Shown: in pieces, positions 32,676 to 42,600 of the stretch | Position numbering within the stretch: position 1 is the first letter of the stretch | Layout: every line of letters starts with the position of its first letter | Assembly: GCA_002150815.3 (NCBI GenBank) | Contig: NDFF03000127.1 | Location: 124,001 to 188,000, forward strand | Length of the DNA: 64,000 nucleotides | Direction: 5' to 3' | Source of the DNA: Grammothele lineata | Taxonomy: Eukaryota > Basidiomycota > Agaricomycetes > Polyporales > Polyporaceae | Translations under genes and position numbers: made by a program | Notes under the pieces: generated by a model | Database searches by the model: none | Seen by the model: only the letters and a program-made list of their open reading frames with translations | What the model was told of the DNA's origin: nothing

Positions 32676-35375
32676 TCATAGCCTGGACAAGTCCCGTCCC
32701 CAGATCCCCCTGCCCACACAATCATTCGTCAGCACAGCCCAAATACTCCACTGCCAGTGTCCGACACCAGCAAAGCCAATCGAACAGTACTCACCTCACG
32801 ACCCAATCGATCATCAACAGCGCGCGCGTCCGCATGCTCACCTGCTCGCTCCAGTACACGCTCCGCCACGCGTACATCGCCGCGAGGCCGCCCATGAAGC
32901 TGAACGCGCCCAGGTCGAACACGGCCGCGTTCCCGATGTACGCGAGCGAGCCGAGGTGCCTGTATCGGAACGCGCTCGCGACGGCGTCGTCGAAGTCGGC
33001 GGGGCTGAGGCCGTTCGCTTCGAGCACGGGCTGGCGCCGGGCGAGGAGGGAGAGCTTGGAGCCGAGGTATTTGCCTTGTTGGGAGGCGACTTGGGCGGTC
33101 TGGGCGGGATATGGGAAGCGGGCCGGGTGAGAAGAGAGATGGAGCGGGGAGGGAGGGATAGGGCTTACTGCGGGCAGGGCGGTTATCTTGTTCCCGAGCT
33201 CCTGGAGGAGGACCGCGAGTTCGTTCAGGCTGAGCGAGTTGTCCGCGTCCGAGTCATACAGGTCGAAGAGCTCGCGGACCTTGACGAGCTGGTCCTCGGC
33301 CATCGGGATGCGCTTCTTGATGCGCGCGACTGCACCAGGGATTCCCGTACGTCAAGACGAATAACGTGCAGTGTGCATGAAGGGAGAGGAGACGCACCCA
33401 TGATCTCCCACTCTGCAAAATCGATCTTGCCATCCTTGTTCTTGTCCGCCTCGTCGACGAGCTCGAGCAGGTGGCTGACGACCGAAGTCTCGATCTGTAA
33501 CATCCCAAAACCCCCAACCCAAATCAGCTCTGCCTCCCTTGCCACAAGCACGCGCGAGCCGCAACCCCTCACCGTGCTCGCGTCCCCGATCGCATACACC
33601 TCGCCCAGCGGCGCGCCCTTCACCCTCAAATGCGCGTCCACCTCGATCGCCTTCTTGTGCACCTGGTTCGGGAGCAGGTCCGACACGCGCTGCGTGAACG
33701 GGTTCATCGCGATGCCCGTGCTCCAGAGCACGAAGTTCGTCGGGATCTCGAACGTCTCCGTCTTTCCCTCCGCGTTCTTCTTCGTGAAGGTCACCTTGTC
33801 GGGCGAGACGGCGGAGACGCGCGCGGTGGTGATGAGGTCGATCGAGTCGTGCATGAACTTTTTCTCGGCGTAGCGCGAGATGGCTTCGGAGTACTGTGGG
33901 AGCGAGGAGTTGGGCGAGTGTGTTGGGAGAGTGGTGAAAGTGGGGACGTACGGTGTTCAGGATGTGCTCGCGGCTCTGGATGACGTGGATGGACACTTCT
34001 TCTCTGCAGATTTTGGGGAACTGGGTGTATCTCAAGGCTCAGAATGGCGCATATGTGCGAGCAGGGAGTAACTGAATACGCACATAGTTAAACAAGTCCT
34101 CCTGACATAAGTCATAGATCTCCGCTGCCGTCTCGACTCCGGTCGGCCCACCACCACACACCACGAAGCTCAGCAATCGCCTGCGTTCCTCCGGGGTGGT
34201 GGTTGGCAACGACGCGGCCTCAAAGTTATCTGCAGACCGATGGCACGCATTAACACGTGTCTCGCCGCACAAAAGACGCGTCTGACGCACCCATGATCCG
34301 CTTCCGGATAGACTGCGCGTCGCCAATAGTCTTCAACTGGAAACAATGCTCCAGCCCCGGGACACCGTGCGTGCTCGACGTGGACCCGACCGCAATGACA
34401 AGCTTGTCGTACCTATCTCAAGACCGTCAGCACGCGCAGGCGGCTGAGGTCGCAGCCCATGACTTAGACTGAGGAGGTACGCACGGGATGTACATGCGCT
34501 CGCATTTGCCGCCCTCAGGCGCGACTGTCTCTACTTCGAGCAGGCGCTCCGACATGACGAGGTCGACTGCGCGCGCGTTGATGAGGTGGCCTCGGAGGCG
34601 CGCCGCCACTTTGCGGAGCGGCTCGACGAGAGACCGGACGGAGACGGTTCCAACCGCAGCGGCTGCACAAGTAGGAGCGCGCAGGATCAGAAAGTGTGCG
34701 CGAACGAGGAGGGTAAGTACGCACATGGGAGAAGGGGGGTGAATGTGGTGTAGGTGTCGGGGGAGATGATCGTGACATGGTAGTCACCGGGGTCGAGCTT
34801 GTCGAGGACACCAACGGCCTGCGGGAACGCATGAAGAGCGGATGTATGCGCGCGAGAAGAGGACGTACACCCCAACCACCGCCGACGATGACCAAGTGCG
34901 GCTTCTCTGCCAGCCCGCGGTTCTCCTCGTCCTCCCAGTCGCTCAGAAGGGTAGATAATACAGGCAGGTTCTTGGGACCGCCGCGCTCGGGCTTCAGCGC
35001 ACGTGGCGCGACGGGGACATTCTCTATATGCTGTCACGAGACCAGGCCTCAGAGCATTGTGCGCGTGCGGGGGATAGAAACAGCACGTACACGGTCTTGG
35101 TATGTGAATGCGTCGTGGACGAAGATGGCACCCGTGACGAGCCCAACACCGACGACGGTCGACCCAACAAGATAGAGCGTGTACCGGCCAACGGTGCGAA
35201 TGCGGCGAAATAGAGACGGCGGTGGTGATGAAGAAGGTGCGGTAGCGTACCTCCGAGCTAGCGTCGGATGGAGGTGAGATCGCGGCGAGGTGAGGCGGGC
35301 ATAAGTGGCAGGCGACAACCTGTGGAGGGGGAACGGGCGGGCGATGGCGGGCGCTGACCTGGATATAGTCGCCAT
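32676..35375 (-). CDS. External alternative NADH dehydrogenase with EF-hand loops (mitochondrial)
   Basis: Twelve exons (minus strand) join to 654 residues: 35375-35091, 35021-34869, 34818-34725, 34662-34485, 34412-34291, 34229-34084, 34020-33952, 33893-33573, 33494-33398, 33329-33169, 33099-32795 and 32709-32676. The N-terminus is Arg/Ser-rich without acids, as in mitochondrial presequences, followed by a hydrophobic stretch ([19 protein letters not shown]). Two Rossmann motifs are seen: [16 protein letters not shown] (142-146, FAD) and [15 protein letters not shown] (303-308, NADH). Other marks are [37 protein letters not shown], and the C-terminal [11 protein letters not shown]. Between them are two EF-hand loops, [12 protein letters not shown] (473-484) and [12 protein letters not shown] (514-525). 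The enzyme oxidises cytosolic NAD(P)H at the inner membrane and passes electrons to ubiquinone without pumping protons. The EF-hands suggest calcium control, as in NDE/NDB relatives. Confidence 0.95.
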
Positions 35376-36150
35376 CGCTGGTCGCGAGGGGGCTCGTCAA
35401 GAGCGAGAGAGAGAGCGGAGAGACCGACGTCTGCTGCTCGCGGGCTAGTTGGGAGTCGGGGGAAGGGGCGGAGGAGAGGCGCAGCGCTGGGTGGGAGGTT
35501 CAAGGCGGGATGTCGCGGGCGTGCGTCCGACGCGCGCGGCCGAAATGATGTCACCGCGAGATCATGAACCGCCACGCGTCGACCGCGCATCCGCCTCGCT
35601 ATTCTTGTCTTCTCCCGCCATACCGTTCCTAGCCCTCGCCTTCATATATCTCGTCCTCTTGGCTGCTTGACTGACCTGTGCTTGTGATGCCTGAAGTTCA
35701 AGGTTTACGCATTCAGACTTCAAGCGAGTTCGAATGATATCGTGACTGGTGCTTCAACTGTTACTGAATTCTCGAAGCCTGAGTCCGGCCGACATGCTAG
35801 GATAACACAACTCACGAGTACTGCGGAAGTTACAGATATGTTGAACGTGCAGATTGCACTTCGGGATGCGCTCGGTCCGTCGGACGAGCAAAGAGCTTTC
35901 ACGGCGATCGCAGTACCAAAGCGGGCAGTGGCCACTCGCAAGCGTGGCCAGCCCATGGGATGCATTGTCTGAGTGGCACAGACGTGGGTCGCTTTGTCGA
36001 CTCTCAGTGATATTTAGCAATGTCATGGGCTCCGTCCTGTGTGCTCCTCTTTCCCGACGTCTCCTCATACACAGACTGTGTGAACGGTGAGCGTTTTCGA
36101 TGACATCGACAAATTATGCCTGCTCACGGCGGTCTATTCATTTTCTAGAC
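35376..36150. other. Divergent intergenic region
   Basis: Holds the promoters of the NADH dehydrogenase (-) and the fourth LRR gene (+). A probable 5'-UTR intron of that LRR gene runs from GTGAGC at 36088 to TTCTAG at 36148, two bases before its ATG. No TATA box of the kind seen at the other copies is evident. Confidence 0.4.
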
Positions 36151-37551
36151 ATGCTCTATCCCTTCCCTCTCTCAGAGGAGAGCCACTTTAGTGCAAAAGT
36201 AGAGTTATACCACGCTGTAGACGACAAATCACGATGCGACAAGCCACGCTGGGATTTCTCTGCGCTGCGCGCAAACGCGGCTGTCCTGTCTAGCCTTCAT
36301 CTAACGGTCACAACAGCGGACTACCAATCGTTCGGAGGAAGACGGTTATTTGCGGCCAACTTCCCGAAGCTCAGCAGCCTCTCTCTTTGTCTTGTACCGG
36401 GGGGTACAGCAGCCTCTTTCCAGGGCGATATGCACTTCTTCTATGACCAATCCTCCTACCCATGCCTCACAGACCTTGCACTCGACGGCTTCCCGCTCTT
36501 CATCGCCAACACTCTCTCCAACCTCCGCCGCCTCGCTCTGCGCGAATACCGCCTCCCACACCCAGAAGTTCCGTTCCACGAATTCCTCGACAAACTCGAC
36601 ACTGCCACGTCTCTCACCCACCTCACCCTCGACAACTACCTCGCCTACACCTTCCCCGACGAGCCCCGCCCCGCCCCGCTCCGCCTCCCCGCGCTCCAGC
36701 ACCTCTTCCTCCGCGACACCCCCGCGCGCGTCAGCCTCTTCGGCGCGCACTTCCCCTCCTTCCCCGCAGACACGCACGTCGTCGGCCGCTGGGGCGCCTC
36801 CAAGCTCGACGCGCTCGACCCCTTCGCGCGCCTCGTGCCCACCTTCCGCGCCGCGACCTTCCGCGAGGACGCCTTTACCGCCGCGCGCCTCACCCTCGCC
36901 GACGCCGAGCTCGCGCTCGAGCTCGCCGACGGCACGGACGTGGAGCTGGGAGGCACGCGCTTCGCGATCACGGCTGAGACGGATGTACCGTCGAACCCCG
37001 CGTACGCAACCGCACGCGCGGCGAACGCGCTCTACTGCGCCGGGGCGCTCTTCGCGCTCTGTCCGGCCCTCGCCTCCCTCGAATGTGCCGGCCCCTCGCT
37101 CGCGCTCGCGCGCGCAGCGCCAGAGTGGGGCAAGGCGCTCTCCGGAGTCCCCGGTCTCCGCACACTCGCGCTCATCGACGGCAGCGAAGACGGCGATGGG
37201 GCGCGCGCGGCGCTCTGGGCGCTCGCGCACGCCACAGTCGCGCGCCCCAACTCCTCCACCCCGACCGACGTGGGCGTGGCGCTATGTCCCGCGCTTGAGG
37301 ACCTAGTCGTGTACGGCCCCCGTTTCTCAGTGCAGCTAATGGAGTTCGCCGAGCAGGCGCTCAAGACGCGGCGCGAGCGGAGCGTGCCCGTGGGGAGGCT
37401 GGGGGTGTTCGTGCGCCCGGACGAGGTGCACATCCCGCTCAGGGGCGGGGTGACGATCAGGCTGAAGGCGAGCCAGACGGAGTGGGTGGATCGGTTTGGG
37501 GCGGTGGTCGAGCGGGCGGAGGTGCGTGATGTTGATGACGAGCAGGTTTAG
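36151..37551 (+). CDS. LRR-like protein of the local family, diverged copy 4
   Basis: A single exon encodes 466 residues from the ATG in MLYPFPLSEE, right after a probable 5'-UTR intron; the frame is open a little upstream, but that stretch lies inside the intron. LRR-type strands include AAVLSSLHLTVTTADY, FPKLSSLSLCLVPGG, YPCLTDLALDGFPLFI, LSNLRRLALREYRL, TSLTHLTLDNYLAYTF, LPALQHLFLRDTPARVSLF and VPGLRTLALIDGSE. The element LDTATSLTHLTLDNYL matches the MSTWxxLxxLxIxxxL signature of the other three copies, and the RDTPARVSLF part matches NDVPVHIAHL and KDDPRRIIHF. The second half is very rich in Ala and GC. It is separated by 13.5 kb from copy 3 and is the most diverged. Confidence 0.72.
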   Translation: MLYPFPLSEESHFSAKVELYHAVDDKSRCDKPRWDFSALRANAAVLSSLHLTVTTADYQSFGGRRLFAANFPKLSSLSLCLVPGGTAASFQGDMHFFYDQSSYPCLTDLALDGFPLFIANTLSNLRRLALREYRLPHPEVPFHEFLDKLDTATSLTHLTLDNYLAYTFPDEPRPAPLRLPALQHLFLRDTPARVSLFGAHFPSFPADTHVVGRWGASKLDALDPFARLVPTFRAATFREDAFTAARLTLADAELALELADGTDVELGGTRFAITAETDVPSNPAYATARAANALYCAGALFALCPALASLECAGPSLALARAAPEWGKALSGVPGLRTLALIDGSEDGDGARAALWALAHATVARPNSSTPTDVGVALCPALEDLVVYGPRFSVQLMEFAEQALKTRRERSVPVGRLGVFVRPDEVHIPLRGGVTIRLKASQTEWVDRFGAVVERAEVRDVDDEQV

Positions 37552-37724
37552 AGGTTCTGGGTGTGAGGAGGGGTTTCGTACTTGTGGTAGTGTGGTTTTC
37601 TTGTGGGTTATGTTTCTTATGTTTTATGCGTACAGATACCCAGCTATGTCATTATCTTTTACGTCTCCACTGTATCCCCCTTACCATACCCTCTATCCAC
37701 CGATCTGCAAGACGAGGTTGAGGG

Positions 37725-38971
37725 TCACAACCAGCGATCAGTCCCGAGGTGGGACAACAATGCTCCACTATCTTCGGGCCCGACTTTAGATATGACCTCC
37801 ATCATCATTTCCACCGACTTCTCAGCGGTGATGGGCACCCCGTCCCAGTCGGGCGCGTATTTCTTCAACGAGGCGAAGAGGTTCTTCATCCTGTCAGGCA
37901 TGTCTTCGAGGCTCTCTGAGAGAATAAAGGCAATCAGCCATCGCGTAGGTATTAAGTCTGGTCGGGACCAGCGCCCGGCACACTCGCAGCCCCGCCAGAA
38001 GCGACCCTGGATCACCAGACACTTACCAGGAATCGCATCCCACGAACTCACCAACCCGGGGGACAACCCCAGCACAGTGAACCCCTCCTCCCTGAGCGCG
38101 ATCGAGACCTTGACGACGACCATGTCCAGCGCGGCCTTGGACACCGCGTACTGCGTGTTCCACTCCTGCCCGATCTCGCGGACGAACGCGGGCGAGCCCC
38201 CGCCGGAGGTGATCACGACGATCTTCTTGGTCGGGCTGGGGCGCAGGAGGGGCAGGAAGGCGTTGATGGCGTGTGCGGGGCCGATGGTGTTCGTGCGGAA
38301 CTGCGTATATTGTAGAAGGGGAACGTGAGTGTGTAGGATCAATACGGTGGAGAGTAGGCGGTGGTGCTGGCGCTCACCACACGGATGAAGTCGTCTTCAA
38401 GGCTCTTCTCGTCGGGACTGCAATCCAATGAGGTGAGTTGCTACTGCAGGCTGCGATACTCAGAGGTGGCGGGACCTACTAGTTCACCATCGAACGGTCC
38501 GAAAACTTAGTCGTGAGCAACGCGCCATTGTTAATCAGGTAGTCTAGAGCGCCTCCAGCGAGTTTAGTTTGAACTTCGGCGGCGGCAGACTAAGGAGTAA
38601 GGATAGGAATTAGGTCGCACGGATTATGATGTATCAACGATCTGAGCATACCTTCAGAGACGAGAAGTCGTCAAGGTCACCCCGAACGACGTGCACGTTA
38701 GGAGAAGACTCGGCCAGAGTGATCAGCCCAGAGGCCGTTTGAGGGTTACGAGCGATGGCGAAAACCTGATTATCCGCATTGTGGCTCTGGAGATATGAGA
38801 AGCCGTTAATGCATGCCAAACCAGAAAGATGAATACTTCGATGCTTACCAGATGGCGAACGAATTGCAGCTGCTCGGATCATGATGCATAAGAAGTAGCC
38901 CAGGACAAATCATTGGAGAAAGAACCTACGCCAATTCCCCGAGACGCGCCAACAATCGCGTACGAAGGCAT
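37725..38971 (-). CDS. Short-chain dehydrogenase/reductase (C-factor-like)
   Basis: Seven exons (minus strand) 38971-38930, 38869-38849, 38786-38652, 38589-38480, 38417-38378, 38300-38027 and 37915-37725 give 270 residues, the normal length of a classical SDR. Motifs: cofactor loop GASRGIG at residues 8-14, DLDD after the third strand, LINNGALL (NNAG position, with G and A exchanged), catalytic Ser148 in ITSGGGSPAF, and Tyr167-x-x-x-Lys171 in QYAVSKAALD. All catalytic residues are present, so an NAD(P)-dependent oxidoreductase is expected; substrate unknown. The second exon is only 21 nt (LQFVRHL). The exon 4 donor (GTAGGT at 38479) was chosen because it alone avoids the following stop and keeps the frame. 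Confidence 0.92.
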
Positions 38972-39632
38972 CGCAATCTCTTCTCGCGAAAGGACTCTAA
39001 AGATATGAGTACGCCGGAAAGCCAGTGAACGTGAGTAGCGCCTTTATAGCATTCTGTCAAACGTTTATGGCATGACATCGTGGTTTGGTAAACCCGCGGA
39101 GGATGCGGACATATACCTTCTTAGTGCCAAGAACCTCCCACTATCTCCGTACAAAGTCGAACCCGTGGTCCAAAAACCGTCACCCGTCGAGGTTACATAC
39201 CCGTCTTTGACGGCAGATACGGGTAAATGAGTTGGGTAAGGGTATGCTCTATATACCCGTACCCGACCCGTGATGTGTACTCCTCAAAGGTCGGCTTCTG
39301 GGAAGCGTAGGTATTACGAGAGGAATTAGGCTTCTAGTGCGCAGTACTATAGCTTAGTGAGCAAGCAAACGGTGATCGAGCAAAAGAGAGAGCTTACCAC
39401 AGCCACAAGTCATCGGCGATAGCAGGCTCTTACTCAACTACACGGCCCCCACAGGCCGCCATAAATGTCAAGTGATCGCTGTGGATCGAGCCATGGAATT
39501 CAGGAAGCTTCGCCCGGGCTTCAATCTGAAGCTAGCTGCCGCCGCTTGGATTTGAAGCAAGGTGGCACCCACGTATGACGCAAGGACTTCGATGATAATG
39601 GCTGTATCAACTTGAGATCTGAAAACAATCAT

Positions 39633-39675
39633 GCGCGTTCCGGGAGAACACGATTCATGTTCTCCCGGAACGCGC
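39633..39675. repeat. Perfect 18-bp hairpin
   Basis: GCGCGTTCCGGGAGAACA (39633-39650) is followed by a 7-nt loop CGATTCA and its exact reverse complement TGTTCTCCCGGAACGCGC (39658-39675). No coding gene or terminator context explains it. It may be a transposon remnant or a transcribed small-RNA precursor. Confidence 0.75.
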
Positions 39676-42600
39676 TTTGAATGCGTGTGACCCCAGACGA
39701 TAGCCTGCGCAGAGGGTGATTATTAAATACGACTGGGAGTCAGTTAGAGCGCCACCTAGGGCTATCGGCGCTCCCCATTTGTTACGTATCCACCCGAGGC
39801 TCAAACCGCAGCGAGATATGCACTCTACAAGATGTCAAGAAGGCAACTAACATGATGCACTGACCCTATGGTATTCTTTTTAAGTCGTATGAGGCTCTCG
39901 CAGAAGTCCTCCCAGCAATCATGCGAATGTGACGGGAGTCCTTTTTCATCGCAAGAGCTGATACTAGTCTCCGTTATGAGGCATCTGAGAGAGCAATTCT
40001 AGAGGGAGAAATGGTAGCATTCCGGTTGTTTTGTACATGTAGCGTCGTGGTTCATAGGCAAGAGGCCAGCGAATCAGTACAGCGAGATAGTCGTTCGGCA
40101 AATGCCGGTGGGAAAGCGCCCGTACACGAACTCCAACATACCGAGCTAACCCAGGCCCAAGACTACCCAGACTACGACCACATCCACCCAACTAAACCTT
40201 TACAGGCACGTTAGTGACAAACGCACACAACACCAAAACATCTTCCCAAAACCCGCTCACCTGACCGCGCGGGACCGTCCACCATAGGGGACACCACTAT
40301 CATGCGGCGTAGCGAGGCAAGGCTGCCGCACCGTTTGTGTTCGAGGCAGGAACGCTCAAGGGACGTTGCACGCGCATCGCAGAGCGCATGTCGACGTTGA
40401 ATATGAGCTAGTCCAAACTCCCGCTAATACTGTGCCTAGGCACCACCACCTCAGGCTTCTGGCAGGGTCACGACAGCGATCGTGTAAGCCTGCCGCGTAA
40501 CAGCACCCGGGGCGACTGGCAACTTCTGCGGTAAGCGAAACGAATGGTGGAAAAGTGACGACATACTTTCACCAGCACCTCTATCGCCACCACAATCCCG
40601 CCCGAAATGCGCAGGTTGTCAAGCATTTCGCATGCTCACTGCGGGCCTGGGGTGTGATCATGGCGCCGTGCATTTAGCATCCGACTGGCGGCGATGCACG
40701 ATGGAACCCCGATGGACGAACGTCGGCGCCGCCGTGGCCTACGCCCGCCGCTAGTCTTAGCAAGTGCATACACGACCCTGTTCCTAAGTATTAGTTGTGT
40801 GACCCATGGGGTTGGGGCGAATTACAAGCTGCGAATAGACATATGGGCAGCATGTTCGCGTTCTGTTACTTAGGTTCGAGTCATGGAAAGTGGACGTGGG
40901 GCACCTTCCCGGTCGCTTCGTACTTCCTCGGCGGCTTGATAAGGCGGAAACATGGAGAGCCGCACCCTCCGAGTCCAAGTGACGTCTAATGTCCCCGAGA
41001 CATTCACAGCGACTGTGATGTGAAGACCACTGTCCGATACACTGTCGCATCTATGGCCTGGTCCGTCTCGGACGACCAGTGTGGTACTCGGGCCGCATCG
41101 TACGTCGCGCCGAACAACAACAGTATAGTACCATGGGCGACTGTGGGCGCCGCGTTCCCAAGTCCGGTCTCTGTCGCTCGGCCCGGGCGGTATCGGGCAC
41201 CATCAGACACCCGGTCGGCCAAGCGCACCCTAAACCTTCAGCGTTCAACGTTCAACTCTGCGAGGCGTGACAGAAGATGTTCATTCCATTCCGAGAACCT
41301 CGAGGTCGTTTCAAGACAGATGACTCGTCACGGAAGTAACGCAAGAGGACGCACCGATGAGGCAAACATCAAATGCTGGCGATGGCAGGTATGGCGTGCG
41401 ACATATGGAGTATGGTGGCATGCGCCCGTGAGCGGCCCTAGTCGGAGTGCCGCCGTTAGGACTAATGAGAGTCGGCGTCGGGATTCGCGACGTGCTTCCA
41501 TGAGCCATGCAAAGTAAGTTACCAGGGAGCGGTCGTGCCATCCTCTGCCCCGCTCGGCATAGCGAGGCTCCAAGGCTCGAAACTCTCGCGCGACGCGACC
41601 TGTAAATGCGCAAATCAAAGGCGGCGCATACAACAGGCTCACTACTGCCCACCAAGTGCGCACACGAGGCTCCTCGGAGTTCTGTCGCTGTCGACGTCGG
41701 CGCCTGAGTCCTCCATAACGCAGGCCCGCGCATCTAGCCTCCACTCGGGAGCGGCGGCGGCGGCGGCGCTGGCGGGATCTTCCATCTTGGAGAACTTGCG
41801 GCGTACTATTACCGCAGCACCCTCCTTTCAAGCAAGCTCACCGTCTTTTCGTCTAGTGGGAATCTCAGTACAGTCTACTCCGAGGCCGGCAGCTCCTCAA
41901 GTTGGATCGACCCTATTATCAGAGTTGCTGTCGAGTATCACCACCATCGAGTTCGAGCATATGGCGGTCGGCGAGAACTCGGGTTGCTAGGTCCAGATAG
42001 GAGACCGCACGGCGAGCGTCGAACGCCTGCGTGCTCGATATGATATGTGCGTCATCGCTCCCGTGCTAGATACGAACAAGCGTCTGCGGGGGGACGCCGG
42101 ACGACCGTAATGCGTTAGCACGGCACCTGCGTGATAGAGTGAACTGTTCCGGACGCACACACATACATACGCCTCCGCCATCAACCTCGCTGTCGTGCAC
42201 CATCCTCGCACCAGGAAGCATTCCAGGCATGTGACTCGCAACGCAACGGGCACGCCTCGGGTGTCACTTTGGCGAGCCGCCGCCGCTGCCGCCTCCGCCC
42301 CATCGCCGTCCCCGCGCCCGCGTCCGCGCCCGTTCCGCACGAGAACTAGAGGCGGGAGGGCCTTCCCAGCTCATGTCCGAGCGCCGCGGCTTCTGGCGGC
42401 GGGAAATAGAGGTGAAGAGGTGCAGGGAAGGAAGGCGGGTCCGTCGTCTAGGCCGCGCCGTCGAACAAGGTTGTGATCCTCGAAAAGACAAGCAAACTCG
42501 GGGGTGCTGCTGCGCACCCGACCGGGAGCACGCGTGCCTGCGCTGCGGGCGCGGTGCATATAGTCGCTGGGTGCCCTGTAAGAAGAGATGTGGATGTCTC

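Noticed and set aside
36346..37230. 294-codon (-) and 318-codon (+2 frame) open frames
   Set aside because: Both overlap the fourth LRR gene in its GC-rich, Ala-rich part. Their Arg/Ser/Glu-rich composition is typical of shadow frames.
39180..39290. TACCCG-rich tract as telomere-like or CRISPR-like repeats
   Set aside because: The words are irregularly spaced, few and in both directions. There is no regular array, and CRISPR is not expected in a eukaryote.
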